Below, in pieces: positions 56,273-64,000 of a stretch of 64,000 bases of DNA (positions are counted from its first letter, which is position 1; every line of letters begins with the position of its first letter). This DNA comes from JAMHWF01 sp035911095 (GTDB lineage: Bacteria > Pseudomonadota > Gammaproteobacteria > Burkholderiales > Burkholderiaceae_C). The notes beneath the pieces were generated by a model. The model did no database searches. It had not been told where the DNA came from and saw only the letters and a program-made list of their open reading frames with translations. Made by a program: the position numbers and the translations under genes. The stretch is taken from the NCBI GenBank assembly GCA_035911095.1, contig JAMHWF010000044.1, positions 186,001 to 250,000 of the forward strand, written 5' to 3'.

Positions 56273-57195
56273 GCGGGCCGGCGACGCCGGATGTCGGCGC
56301 GCTGCTCGCGCTGGCGCTGGCGCTCGCCTGGGCGCTCGATGCCGTGCTCGGCGAGCCGCGCAACGCCTGGCATCCGGTGGCCTGGTTCGGCCGCCTGATG
56401 GGGCCGGTCGGGCAGCGCCTCGTCGCGCTGCCGCCGCGGGCCGCCTTCATCGGCGGTGCGCTCGCCTGGTGTGCGGTCGCGGTGGTGCTCGGCCCGGCCG
56501 GCGCCGCACTGCAGGCCTGGGCGCTCGGGCTGCAGGCGCTGCTCGCGGTGCCGCTGCTCGCGCTGGCGCTCAAGCCCTGCTTCGCCTGGCGCCAGCTGCG
56601 CGACGAAGTCGCAGCGGTCGAGGCCGCACTGGCCGAGAGCCTGGACGCGGGCCGCGCGCGGCTGGGCCGCATCGTCAGCCGCGACGTGTCGACGCTCGAC
56701 GCCGACGAGGTGCGCGAGAGCGCGATCGAGACGCTGGCCGAGAACCTCAACGATTCGGTCGTGGCGCCGCTGCTATGGTTCGCGCTGCTCGGCCTGCCCG
56801 GCGCGCTGGTCTACCGCGCCGCCAACACGCTGGACGCGATGTGGGGCTATCGCGGGCGCTGGGAATGGGCCGGCAAGTGGCCCGCGCGCGCCGATGACGT
56901 GCTGTCCTGGCTGCCGGCACGCGTGACGGCGCTGCTGCTGCTGCCGTTCGGCTTCGACCCGATGCGCCAGTTGGCGGAAGAGGTAGGCCGCACGCCTTCG
57001 CCCAACGGCGGCTGGCCGATGGCGGCGATGGCGCTGCGCCTGGACGTGCGGCTGCGCAAGCCCGGTGTCTATGCGCTGAACGACCTCGCGCCCTCGCCAG
57101 GGCCGGGCGAGGTGGCGGCTGCCGTCGCCGTCGCCGCACGCACGGCGCATGCGGCCTGCGCGTTCGCCTGCGTCGCGCTGTGGGTGGCGTGGTGA
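56269..57195 (+). CDS. cbiB: Adenosylcobinamide-phosphate synthase
   Basis: 308 residues, hydrophobic, with 4-5 membrane helices. Family motifs: DAVLGEPRNAWHPVAWFGRLMG (landmarks LGEPRNAWHPVAWFG), SRDVSTLDADEVRESAIETLAENLNDSVVAPL (SRDVSTLD and ETLAENLNDSVVAPLLW), YRAANTLDAMWGYR, and ADDVLSWLPAR. Attaches aminopropanol (phosphate) to cobyric acid. ATGA overlap with the preceding gene. Named CobD in Pseudomonas denitrificans nomenclature. Confidence 0.95.
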   Translation: MSGPATPDVGALLALALALAWALDAVLGEPRNAWHPVAWFGRLMGPVGQRLVALPPRAAFIGGALAWCAVAVVLGPAGAALQAWALGLQALLAVPLLALALKPCFAWRQLRDEVAAVEAALAESLDAGRARLGRIVSRDVSTLDADEVRESAIETLAENLNDSVVAPLLWFALLGLPGALVYRAANTLDAMWGYRGRWEWAGKWPARADDVLSWLPARVTALLLLPFGFDPMRQLAEEVGRTPSPNGGWPMAAMALRLDVRLRKPGVYALNDLAPSPGPGEVAAAVAVAARTAHAACAFACVALWVAW

Positions 57196-58259
57196 TGCGC
57201 GGGCCCGACGGCCGGGCTGGCGTGCAGAGCGAGGCCGCCGCGGTGAACGGCCGGGTGCACGGCGGCCCCGACGCGCGCGGCCCGGCGCGCATCGACTTCT
57301 CGACCACCATCAACGGCCTCGGTGCCTGCCCGGCGGCGCTCGCGACGGTGTGTGCGGCCGACGTGACGCGCTACCCCGACCCGTCGTACACGGCGCTGCG
57401 CCGCCGGCTCGCCGCGCGGCACGGGGTCGAACCGCGCCGCATCCTGCTGGCCGGCAGCGGCAGCGAGTTCATCCAGCGCCTGACGGCGGTCGGCGCGCGC
57501 CTCGCGCCCGGGCCGGTCGCGCTGCCGCGCCACGCCTTCGGTGACTACGCCGCGGCGGCACGGGCCTGGGGCCGGCCGTTGGTGCCGCTCGACGACCCCG
57601 CCGCCACGCTGCGCTGGCTTGCCGACCCGGCCAGTCCTGTGGGCGACGCGACACCACCGCCGACCGGCCTCGAGCACCTCCCCACCGTGCTCGACCTGGC
57701 AGGCGATCCGCTGCGCGCCGACCCCGCTGAGGGCTGGCCGGCCGATGCCCGCGAGCGCGCCTTCTGCCTGCACAGCCCGAACAAGGCGCTCGGCCTGCCC
57801 GGCGTGCGCGGTGCCTACGCGATCGCGCCGGCCCACGCCGCCTGGCCGGTCGACGACTGGTGCGCCGCGCTCACGGCGGCCGAGCCCTCGTGGGTGCTGT
57901 CGGCCCAGGCGGTGGCGATGCTCGACGCCTGGTGCGACGAGGGCGTCGGGCGCTGGGTCGAGGCGTCGCGCCTGACGCTGGGCGGCTGGACGCGGGCGCT
58001 CGTCGAGCGCCTGCAGGCGCTCGGTTTCACGCGGCGTCCGGGCAGCGCGCACTACGTGTGCGTGCGGCCGCCGCCCGCGCTGGCCCCGGCGGCAGCGGCG
58101 CTGCGTGCGCGGGGCATCGCGCTGCGCGAGACGACGTCGTTCGGCCTGCCCGGCGAGTGGCGGCTCGGCGCGCAGCCGCCGGCGGCGGTCGACGCCTTGA
58201 TCGCAGCGCTGGAGGCCACCCTGCCGGCCCGGGCGACGCGCCAGGCTGTCGGGCCGTGA
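57195..58259 (+). CDS. cobC: Threonine-phosphate decarboxylase (PLP-dependent)
   Basis: 354 residues from ATG 57195, chosen because it shares its A with the cbiB stop (TGATG); a GTG at 57180 is an alternative. Aminotransferase fold: IDFSTTINGLG, YPDPSYTALRRRLAARHGV, LAGSGSEFIQRL, HSPNKALGLPGVRGAY with the PLP Lys, and FTRRPGSAHYVCVR. Makes aminopropanol phosphate for CbiB. Same enzyme as Salmonella CobD. Confidence 0.93.
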   Translation: MRGPDGRAGVQSEAAAVNGRVHGGPDARGPARIDFSTTINGLGACPAALATVCAADVTRYPDPSYTALRRRLAARHGVEPRRILLAGSGSEFIQRLTAVGARLAPGPVALPRHAFGDYAAAARAWGRPLVPLDDPAATLRWLADPASPVGDATPPPTGLEHLPTVLDLAGDPLRADPAEGWPADARERAFCLHSPNKALGLPGVRGAYAIAPAHAAWPVDDWCAALTAAEPSWVLSAQAVAMLDAWCDEGVGRWVEASRLTLGGWTRALVERLQALGFTRRPGSAHYVCVRPPPALAPAAAALRARGIALRETTSFGLPGEWRLGAQPPAAVDALIAALEATLPARATRQAVGP

Positions 58260-58281
58260 CGCCAACCACCGAGGAGACCGC

Positions 58282-59835
58282 GTGACCCGCACCGTGATCG
58301 TCTGGGGCTGCTCCAGCGGCGCCGGCAAGAGCTGGCTCGCGACGGCCCTGTGCCGCTGGGCGGCGCGGCAGGGCCTGGACGTGGCGCCGTTCAAGGCGCA
58401 GAACATGAGCAACAACGCGCGTGTCGTCGCCACGCCCGACGGCCGCGCCGGCGAGATCGGCGCCGCGCAGTACTTCCAGGCGCTGGCCGCGCGCGTGCTG
58501 CCGCAGGTCGACCACAACCCGGTGCTGCTGAAGCCCGAGCACGACACCGCGAGCCAGGTGGTGCTGCACGGCGAGGTCGCGGCCGGCCTCTCGCAGCAGC
58601 CCTGGCGCGAGCGCAGCGCGGTGCTGGCGGCCGCGGCGCGCGCGAGCTTCGAGCGCCTGGCGGCGCGCCATGAGCTGATCGTCGTCGAGGGCGCCGGCTC
58701 GCCGGCCGAGATCAACCTCGCCGACCACGACTACGTGAACCTCGATACGGCCCGCTGGGCGCGCGCCGCGGGGCCCACGACGGCGCTGCTCGTCGCCGAC
58801 ATCGACCGCGGCGGCGCCTTCGCGCACCTGCACGGCACCTGGGCGCTGCTGCCCGAGGACCTGCGCCCGCTGCTCGGCGGCTTCGTGCTCAACAAGTTTC
58901 GCGGCGACGCGGCGCTGCTCGCGCCCGGGCCCGAGATGCTCGAGCGCCTGACCGGCGTGCCGCTGGCCGGCGTGCTGCCGATGTGGCGCGGCCACGGGCT
59001 GCCGGAGGAAGACGGCTGGTTCGGGCGCGAGGGCGGGTTCTCGCCGCGCGAGGCGGTGGCGCCCGGCGCCTTGGCCACCGCCCCGCGGGACGGCGACGCA
59101 GCGCAGGGCTCGGGTCGCGGGCCCGGCCCGCTGCGCATCGCGATCGTCGCCTTCCCGCGCATCAGCAACCTCGACGAGTTCCAGCCACTGGCACAGGCGC
59201 CCGGCGTCGAGCTGGCCTGGGCACGCGAACCTTCGCTGCTGGCGGCGGCCGACTGGGTCGTGCTCCCCGGCTCCAAGCAGGTGAGCGGCGACCTTGCCTG
59301 GCTGCGCGAGCGCGGGCTCGACCGCGTGATCGCGGCCCACGCAGCGGCGGGGCGCCCGGTGCTCGGCATCTGTGGCGGCCTGCAGATGCTCGGCGCGGTT
59401 CTGGAAGACCCGGAAGGCGTCGACGGCGCCGCCCACGGCCCGCTCGCCGGCCTGGGCCTGCTGCCGCTGCACACGCGGGCGGCGGCGCCGAAGCTGCTGC
59501 GCCGCACGCGGCTGCGCTTCGGCGCGGTGCAGGGGCCCTGGGCAGGCCTCGCGGGTGTGGAGGGCGAGGGCTACGAGATCCACGTCGGGCGTACCGAGGC
59601 CGTCTCCGGGGTGCGGCAAGGGGTGCTGCACGACGATGCCGGGCAGGCGATCGGCTGGCAGGCCGGCCCGGTGCTCGGCGTGTACGCGCACGGGATCTTC
59701 GAGTGCGCCGCAGTGCAGCAGGCGCTTTTCGGCCGCGAGGCCGTTACGCTCGACGCCCGCCTCGACGGGCTGGCCGACGCGATCGAGCGTCACCTGTCGC
59801 CGTCGCGCCTCGCCGCATGGATGAAAGGCCCCTGA
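58282..59835 (+). CDS. cobQ: Cobyric acid synthase (CobQ/CbiP)
   Basis: 517 residues. N-terminal dethiobiotin-synthetase-like ATPase: VWGCSSGAGKSW, PFKAQNMSNNARV, VVEGAGSPAEINLADHDYVN, LLVADIDRGGAFAHL. C-terminal class I amidotransferase: LPGSKQVSGDL, VLGICGGLQMLG with nucleophilic Cys, and YAHGIFEC with His. Amidates the b, d, e and g positions of adenosylcobyrinic a,c-diamide. A ~20-residue Gly/Pro-rich segment (APGALATAPRDGDAAQGSG) joins the domains. Confidence 0.96.
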   Translation: MTRTVIVWGCSSGAGKSWLATALCRWAARQGLDVAPFKAQNMSNNARVVATPDGRAGEIGAAQYFQALAARVLPQVDHNPVLLKPEHDTASQVVLHGEVAAGLSQQPWRERSAVLAAAARASFERLAARHELIVVEGAGSPAEINLADHDYVNLDTARWARAAGPTTALLVADIDRGGAFAHLHGTWALLPEDLRPLLGGFVLNKFRGDAALLAPGPEMLERLTGVPLAGVLPMWRGHGLPEEDGWFGREGGFSPREAVAPGALATAPRDGDAAQGSGRGPGPLRIAIVAFPRISNLDEFQPLAQAPGVELAWAREPSLLAAADWVVLPGSKQVSGDLAWLRERGLDRVIAAHAAAGRPVLGICGGLQMLGAVLEDPEGVDGAAHGPLAGLGLLPLHTRAAAPKLLRRTRLRFGAVQGPWAGLAGVEGEGYEIHVGRTEAVSGVRQGVLHDDAGQAIGWQAGPVLGVYAHGIFECAAVQQALFGREAVTLDARLDGLADAIERHLSPSRLAAWMKGP

Positions 59836-59837
59836 AC

Positions 59838-60887
59838 ATGTCGCTGCCCACCGTCACGACGATCCGCGATGCGGCGCTCTCGGCCCGCGTGAAGCGCGCG
59901 CTCGACCAGCTCACCAAGCCGGTCGGCGCGCTCGGCCGGCTGGAGGCGCTGGCGCTGCAGCTGGCGCTGGTCCAGGGCCGAGAGCGGCCGCGCCTGCAGC
60001 AGCCGCAGCTGGTCGTCTTCGCGGCCGACCACGGCATCGCGGCGCAGGGCGTCTCGGCCTATCCGCAGTCGGTGACCGGTCAGATGGTGGCCAACATGCT
60101 CGCCGGCGGCGCGGCGGTCGCGGTGCTGGGGCGCCAGCACGGGCTGGCGCTGACGGTGGTCGATTGCGGCGTGATCAGCGACACCGCGCCCTGCGAAGGG
60201 CTCGTCGTCGCAAAGACGGCCGCCGGCAGCGGCGATACCAGCCGCGGCCCGGCGATGAGCCCGGCCCAGTGCGATGCCGCGATCGCCAACGGGGCGCGCC
60301 TGCTGCGCGACCTGCCGGGCAACGCGCTGCTGCTCGGCGAGATGGGCATCGCCAACACCTCGGCCGCGAGCCTGCTGATGGCGCGCCTGACCGGCGAGCC
60401 GATCGACGACTGCACCGGCCGCGGCACCGGCCTGGACGACGCCGGCCTCGCGCGCAAGCGCGCCGTGCTGCGCCGCGCGCTCGAAGCCAACAGCACCGCG
60501 ACGACGCCGCTCGAAGTGCTGGGCGCGCTCGGCGGCCTCGAGATCGCGACCATGACCGGCGCCGTGCTGCAGGCCGCGGCCGAGCGCCGCGTGATCGTCG
60601 TCGACGGCTTCATCACCACCGCCGCAGTCGCCGTGGCCTGCGCGCTGCAGCCCGCGGTGCTGGAGCGCTGCGTCTTCGCCCACGCCTCGGCCGAGGCCGG
60701 CCACCGGCGCTGGCTGGAACGGCTCGACGTGCAGCCGCTGTTCGACCTCGGCCTGCGGCTGGGCGAAGGCTCGGGCGCGGCGCTGGCCTGGCCGGTGCTG
60801 GAGTCGGCGTGCCGGCTGCTGGCGGAGATGGCGAGCTTCGAGTCGGCGGGGGTGAGCCGGCGCGGGGGCGAAGTGCTCGGCGGGTAA
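59838..60887 (+). CDS. cobT: Nicotinate-nucleotide:dimethylbenzimidazole phosphoribosyltransferase
   Basis: 349 residues from ATG 59838, two bases after the cobQ stop. Motifs: LTKPVGALGRLEALA, VFAADHGIAAQGVSAYPQ, GEMGIANTSAAS, CTGRGTGLDD, and the catalytic Glu335 in MASFESAGVS. Activates lower-ligand bases as alpha-ribotides. Last gene of the B12 operon; its usual partner cobS is not present downstream. Confidence 0.96.
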   Translation: MSLPTVTTIRDAALSARVKRALDQLTKPVGALGRLEALALQLALVQGRERPRLQQPQLVVFAADHGIAAQGVSAYPQSVTGQMVANMLAGGAAVAVLGRQHGLALTVVDCGVISDTAPCEGLVVAKTAAGSGDTSRGPAMSPAQCDAAIANGARLLRDLPGNALLLGEMGIANTSAASLLMARLTGEPIDDCTGRGTGLDDAGLARKRAVLRRALEANSTATTPLEVLGALGGLEIATMTGAVLQAAAERRVIVVDGFITTAAVAVACALQPAVLERCVFAHASAEAGHRRWLERLDVQPLFDLGLRLGEGSGAALAWPVLESACRLLAEMASFESAGVSRRGGEVLGG

Positions 60888-60975
60888 GTCTTCGGTAATC
60901 GGGTGGTGCGGAGCATGGGGCCTGCCCGGCTCGGCCTGTCGTCGAACCGCGGCTCCACCTCTATGGAGCACCCGA

Positions 60976-61800
60976 ATGAAAGCCTTCCGGATTTTTGCGC
61001 TCGCAGCGGCGGCGCTGGCCACCACCGCATGTGCTAACCGTGCCCTCCAGGACCCTGGCGCTGAGGCGGCAAGCAGTGCCGCGACCGGGGCGGCGGCCGG
61101 TGTCGGCGCCGCTGCCGGTTCCGACGCCGCAGCGCCTGACCCAGCCGAACGCCATGTCGAGGATGCCGATGTTCAACCGCCCGTTCTCGACCCCTGGGAG
61201 GGCTTCAACCGCAGGGTGCACTCCTTCAACAATGCGGCCGACAGCTACGTCCTGCGACCGGTGGCGGTCGGATACAAGAAGATCACGCCCGAGCCAGTCC
61301 AGGCCGGTGTGTCCCGCTTCTTTGCCAACCTGGCGATGCCGGTGACGGTCGTGAACCAGGCCTTGCAGGGGCGGCCCGGCGATGCGGCAAGGTCGCTGGG
61401 ACGATTTGCGGTCAACACGACGGTGGGCCTCGTCGGCGTGTTCGACCCCGCGTCGCGCTTCGGCATGCCCCGTGGCGATGGCGAAGACCTGGGCCAGACC
61501 CTGGCGACCTGGGGCTGGCGCGACTCACGCTACCTGGTGCTTCCGCTGCTCGGCCCAGGCACGGTGCGCGATGCGCTCGGCTTCGTGGGAGATCAACCCC
61601 TGTCGCCGATCGCCCAGGTTCAGAGCGGCAGTGCCGCCGGTGGGCTGCAGGCCCTGGAAGTGGTGGACATGCGCACGCAGATGCTGCCCCTCGACCCCAT
61701 CCGCCGCGAGGCCTTCGACGACTACCAGTTCGTTCGCGACGCGTGGGTTCAGCGACGCAACCACGAGATCCGGCAGGATCTGCGAAGCGATCACGACTGA
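60976..61800 (+). CDS. mlaA: MlaA/VacJ outer-membrane phospholipid-trafficking lipoprotein
   Basis: 274 residues. Lipobox LATTAC with Cys19. An Ala/Gly-rich stretch (about 25-60) precedes the domain: LDPWEGFNRRVHSFNNAAD, VQAGVSRFFANLAMPVTVVNQALQG (FFANLAMPVTVVN), GLVGVFDPASRFGMPRGDGEDLGQTLATWGW (DPASRFGMP, DLGQTLATWGW) and YLVLPLLGPGTVRDALG. Removes phospholipids from the outer leaflet in concert with MlaFEDBC, which are not in this window. Ribosome site GGAGC upstream of ATG. Confidence 0.95.
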   Translation: MKAFRIFALAAAALATTACANRALQDPGAEAASSAATGAAAGVGAAAGSDAAAPDPAERHVEDADVQPPVLDPWEGFNRRVHSFNNAADSYVLRPVAVGYKKITPEPVQAGVSRFFANLAMPVTVVNQALQGRPGDAARSLGRFAVNTTVGLVGVFDPASRFGMPRGDGEDLGQTLATWGWRDSRYLVLPLLGPGTVRDALGFVGDQPLSPIAQVQSGSAAGGLQALEVVDMRTQMLPLDPIRREAFDDYQFVRDAWVQRRNHEIRQDLRSDHD

Positions 61801-61829
61801 GGGAGGTCCGCGGTGCTGCGAGCGCGGCC

Positions 61830-62212
61830 ATCCCCGCCTGGTTGCGCGTGTTCTCGTGCTGCTGCGTCTGTGGCTGAACGACGACCCGGCGCAGAACCAC
61901 ATCGTCTCGATGCGCTGCTGGCCGAGCACGGCGCCGTGTCGGGTTCTCTGCTGGTGAGCGACGTGGTGCTGGCCGAGGCCCTTTGGACGCTGCGCTCAGC
62001 CTATCGGCAGGGCAAGCCGGCCCAGCTACTGGCCCTGCGCAGCCCGCTCGAGGAGGTCGCCTTCGCGTTCGAGGACCGCTACACGGTCGTGCTCGCCGTC
62101 TCGCTGTTCGAAGCGGGCACTTGCGGCCTTCCGGACTGCCTGCCTGGGCTGCGCCTTCACGGCCACCTTCGACCAGCGGATGCGCAAGCTTCCTGGCGTC
62201 CGCGTGATCTGA
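61830..62212 (+). pseudogene. Decayed VapC-like PIN-domain toxin gene
   Basis: Fragments of one PIN domain appear in shifting frames: LVARVLVLLRLWLNDDPAQ (frame A, from ~61838), then LDALLAEHGAVSGSLLVSDVVLAEALWTLRSAYR (frame B, given as LLAEHGAVS and SDVVLAEALWTLRSAYR) to LFEAG, then CAFTATFDQRMRKLPGVRVI and a stop at 62212 back in frame A. The start with its first Asp and the ADALHARLA-type Asp helix are damaged or missing. No VapB antitoxin is seen. Two frameshifts plus an internal loss suggest a long-dead gene. Confidence 0.65.
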
Positions 62213-62266
62213 CCGCCGCGGCCGGCGGCGGGTCCGCTGCGCCCGTCATGCGTCCCGCGGAGCGAC

Positions 62267-62872
62267 TCAGCGGTTCGCCTTCTTCGAGCCACCGCCGAGG
62301 TCACGCATCAGCATCACCAGCTCGTTGCCTCGCACGATGCGGATGTCTTCCTGCTTCGCCACCGCGTCGGCGCTCTCGGTGACCTCGCCGATGGTGAGGA
62401 TCAGCGCGTGCTCGGCCTTCGCGGCACTGCGTGCCGCGGCCAGGTCGCGCAGCGGCTCGGCGCCGAGCCGGCCCACCTTCCAGCGCCGGGCGCTCGCCAG
62501 CGTCGTGAAGCCCTGCTTGACCAGTTCGAAATCGGCCTTCGGCCCGGGAAGGCGCTTGACCTCGTAGCCCTCGCGCCGGTAGGCGGCCTCGACCTGGGAC
62601 GCGAACTCGAGCCAGGGCATCGCTGCCAGCGCCTCGCGGACGCGTGCGAGCTGCGCAGGGCTCGGGGCGCGCAGTTGCTTCCAGGCGGCGATCACCCCGG
62701 TGACGACGAACGGAAAGCCGCCCAGCGCGCCGACGACCTTGAAGTCCGCCGGCAGGAAGGCGAAGGCCAGCAGGGCGATCACGCCGGCCACCACGAAGCT
62801 GATCCACCAGCGCGATCGCAGCAGGATCGCGAACAGCGAGTTCTCGGCCATCTTCAGCTTCACGCGGGGCAC
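62267..62872 (-). CDS. Membrane-anchored Mrr-like restriction-endonuclease-fold protein
   Basis: 201 residues from GTG 62872, or 194 from an internal ATG seven codons later; neither has a strong ribosome site. Two N-terminal membrane helices (WWISFVVAGVIALLAFAFL, VVGALGGFPFVVTGVIAAW), then an Mrr-type core: FASQVEAAYRREGYEV, PKADFELVKQGFTTLASARRWK (DFELVK), and IVRGNELVMLMRDL. The core Asp and the E-x-K-like VKQG are present but the QCK motif is altered, so nuclease activity is unsure. Small membrane Mrr-like proteins of this type occur widely in betaproteobacteria; role unknown. Confidence 0.75.
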   Translation of the reverse strand: MPRVKLKMAENSLFAILLRSRWWISFVVAGVIALLAFAFLPADFKVVGALGGFPFVVTGVIAAWKQLRAPSPAQLARVREALAAMPWLEFASQVEAAYRREGYEVKRLPGPKADFELVKQGFTTLASARRWKVGRLGAEPLRDLAAARSAAKAEHALILTIGEVTESADAVAKQEDIRIVRGNELVMLMRDLGGGSKKANR

Positions 62873-63002
62873 CTCGCCGGACCGGGTCCGGGGTCGTCAC
62901 GGGGTGAGGCTTGTACCACGCAAGGTCGCGGGTCAGCCGCCCAGCCCGTGAGGCGTCGCACCCTCTTCCCGGCGGCACGGCCCGCGCCGGCGGCGCGCAG
63001 GT

Positions 63003-64000
63003 TCAGGCGGCCTTCGCGATCGGGATCGACCCCTCGCCCGTCCGCACCCGCCGCTGCACCCGCACCGGCGCCGGCTGCACGGCGAGCTTGTTGTCCTCGG
63101 CGATCTCGGGGCTGAGGATCGGCGACAGGCCCAGCGGTTGGCGCGGGTGGCGGCGGAACTCGCGCTTGGCGCGTTCGAGCTCCTCGCGGTTGGCGCGGAA
63201 GTAGCGCGCGGCCTGGATCGTCTGCGGCAGGTGCTTCATCAGGTGCCACAGGCTCCAGCGGTGCTGCCACAGGCGCTTGCTGAACTTCCGGTGGTACTGC
63301 TTGCCGTTGTAGAACCGCATGATGTGCCAGTTGTACAGCGCCTCCATCTGCTCGCGGCTCTCGAAGGCCGTGGGCTTGTAGACGAAGTTCAGGCAGTTCA
63401 TCAGGCGCCAGTCCTCGTTGAACTCGCCGTCGGTCTGGGCCACGCACTCGTCCCAGATCGGCGCCCCGTGCAGCGGCGCGAACTTGGTCATGTTCATCTC
63501 GTCGAGGCCGAGCTCGAGGATGAAGTCGCTGGTGCGGCGGAAGGTCTCTTCCGTTTCGCCCGGCATGCCGAAGATGAACAGCCCCTTGGCGCGCAGCCCG
63601 GCGGCGTGGATGTCGTGCACCGTCTTGCGCACCTCCTCGAGCGTCACGCCGGCCTTGTGGCGTTCCATCATCTCGGGGTCGGCCGACTCGATGCCCATCG
63701 AGACCTGCAGCGCGCCGGCGCGCTTGAGCAGCCGCAGCATCTCGATCGAGGTGTGCCCCGCCCGGATCGCGCAGTTGAACTGCATGCCCAGCGGCTGGCG
63801 GATCAGGATGTCGCACAGGTCCTCGACGCGCTGCCGCTTGGCGGTGAACAGGTCGTCGTAGAAGTTGATGTGGTGCACGCCGAAGTTGTCGCGCAGGTGC
63901 TTCATGTTCGCGTGCACGTACTCGGCCGAGTTGGTCTTGTACAGGCGCTCGAACACCGTGCGGTCGCAGAAGCTGCAGGTATAGGGGCAGCCGCGCGAGG
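63003..64000 (-). CDS. Radical SAM protein (3' part, start outside window), probably B12-binding family
   Basis: About 332 residues are visible; the frame is open at the window edge. The cluster motif SRGCPYTCSFCDR (Cys-X3-Cys-X2-Cys) lies at 63961-63994, so the true N-terminus is beyond 64000. Then NFYDDLFTAKRQRVEDLC, MGIESADPEMMERHKAGVTLEEV (MGIESADPEMMERH), and GLFIFGMPGETEETFRRT, the pattern of B12-binding-domain radical SAM enzymes of the BchE/hopanoid type. The C-terminal ~120 residues are Arg/Trp-rich. Substrate unknown. Confidence 0.88.
   Translation of the reverse strand, partial: SRGCPYTCSFCDRTVFERLYKTNSAEYVHANMKHLRDNFGVHHINFYDDLFTAKRQRVEDLCDILIRQPLGMQFNCAIRAGHTSIEMLRLLKRAGALQVSMGIESADPEMMERHKAGVTLEEVRKTVHDIHAAGLRAKGLFIFGMPGETEETFRRTSDFILELGLDEMNMTKFAPLHGAPIWDECVAQTDGEFNEDWRLMNCLNFVYKPTAFESREQMEALYNWHIMRFYNGKQYHRKFSKRLWQHRWSLWHLMKHLPQTIQAARYFRANREELERAKREFRRHPRQPLGLSPILSPEIAEDNKLAVQPAPVRVQRRVRTGEGSIPIAKAA

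Overview
The window is about 70% GC with densely packed genes. It has the gene orders pyrG-kdsA-eno-ftsB, dapC-dapD-pilU-dapE-prmB and smc-zipA, Bug-family solute receptors and an Hsp33 chaperone. Together these point to a betaproteobacterium of the order Burkholderiales, probably the Rubrivivax/Leptothrix/Ideonella neighbourhood. That placement is inferred from gene content and order; no rRNA gene is present to confirm it. I see no tRNA, rRNA, CRISPR array or intact insertion sequence.

Layout. 1-4257 (+): the end of hslO, a beta-propeller lipoprotein, a cysteine-dioxygenase-type cupin and a four-domain rhodanese with a Gly/Asp-rich insert. 4244-5416 (-): an exported NHL-repeat protein. 5862-14678: an accessory catabolic island with two LysR regulators, a tightly coupled minus-strand operon (CaiB CoA-transferase, crotonase, thiolase-like protein without its nucleophilic Cys, DUF35 partner), and a plus-strand arm (PrpF-family isomerase, Bug receptor, VOC protein). 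An almost perfect LysR-type operator lies 5' of the PrpF gene. 14875-18690 (-): a TonB-dependent receptor downstream of a pnuC/NadR-type kinase pair. 18822-24287 (-): core genes ftsB, eno, kdsA, pyrG, a helix-hairpin-helix protein and lexA with a clear SOS box. 24373-28876: asparaginase, a choice-of-anchor propeller lipoprotein, Ohr and a zinc alcohol dehydrogenase. 29026-36888 (-): an ABC-F ATPase, prmB, dapE, pilU, dapD and dapC. 37298-42418 (+): an EthD-type protein, smc and zipA, but no ligA in its usual place. 42638-49017: a frameshifted Wzi-type outer-membrane gene, a divergent acyl-CoA dehydrogenase/APH-kinase pair resembling a split ACAD10/11, a zinc-ribbon membrane protein and a two-repeat lipoprotein. 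49207-60887 (+): a cobalamin riboswitch followed by eleven closely packed genes for B12 uptake and corrinoid salvage (btuB, cobU, btuF, btuC, btuD, cobO, a DUF71 protein, cbiB, cobC, cobQ, cobT). 60976-64000: mlaA, a decayed PIN-toxin gene, an Mrr-like membrane protein and a truncated radical SAM gene.

How the parts work together. The B12 operon covers outer-membrane entry, periplasmic capture, import, adenosylation, amidation, aminopropanol attachment and nucleotide-loop activation. It contains no corrin-ring synthesis genes and no cobS. In the island at 6-14 kb, a plausible chain is: isomerise an unsaturated acid (PrpF), activate it with CoA (CaiB), hydrate it (crotonase), then split the 3-hydroxyacyl-CoA by a retro-aldol step (thiolase-like/DUF35 pair). 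This chain is inference from family roles. It and the ACAD/APH pair are the best candidates for undescribed chemistry in the window.
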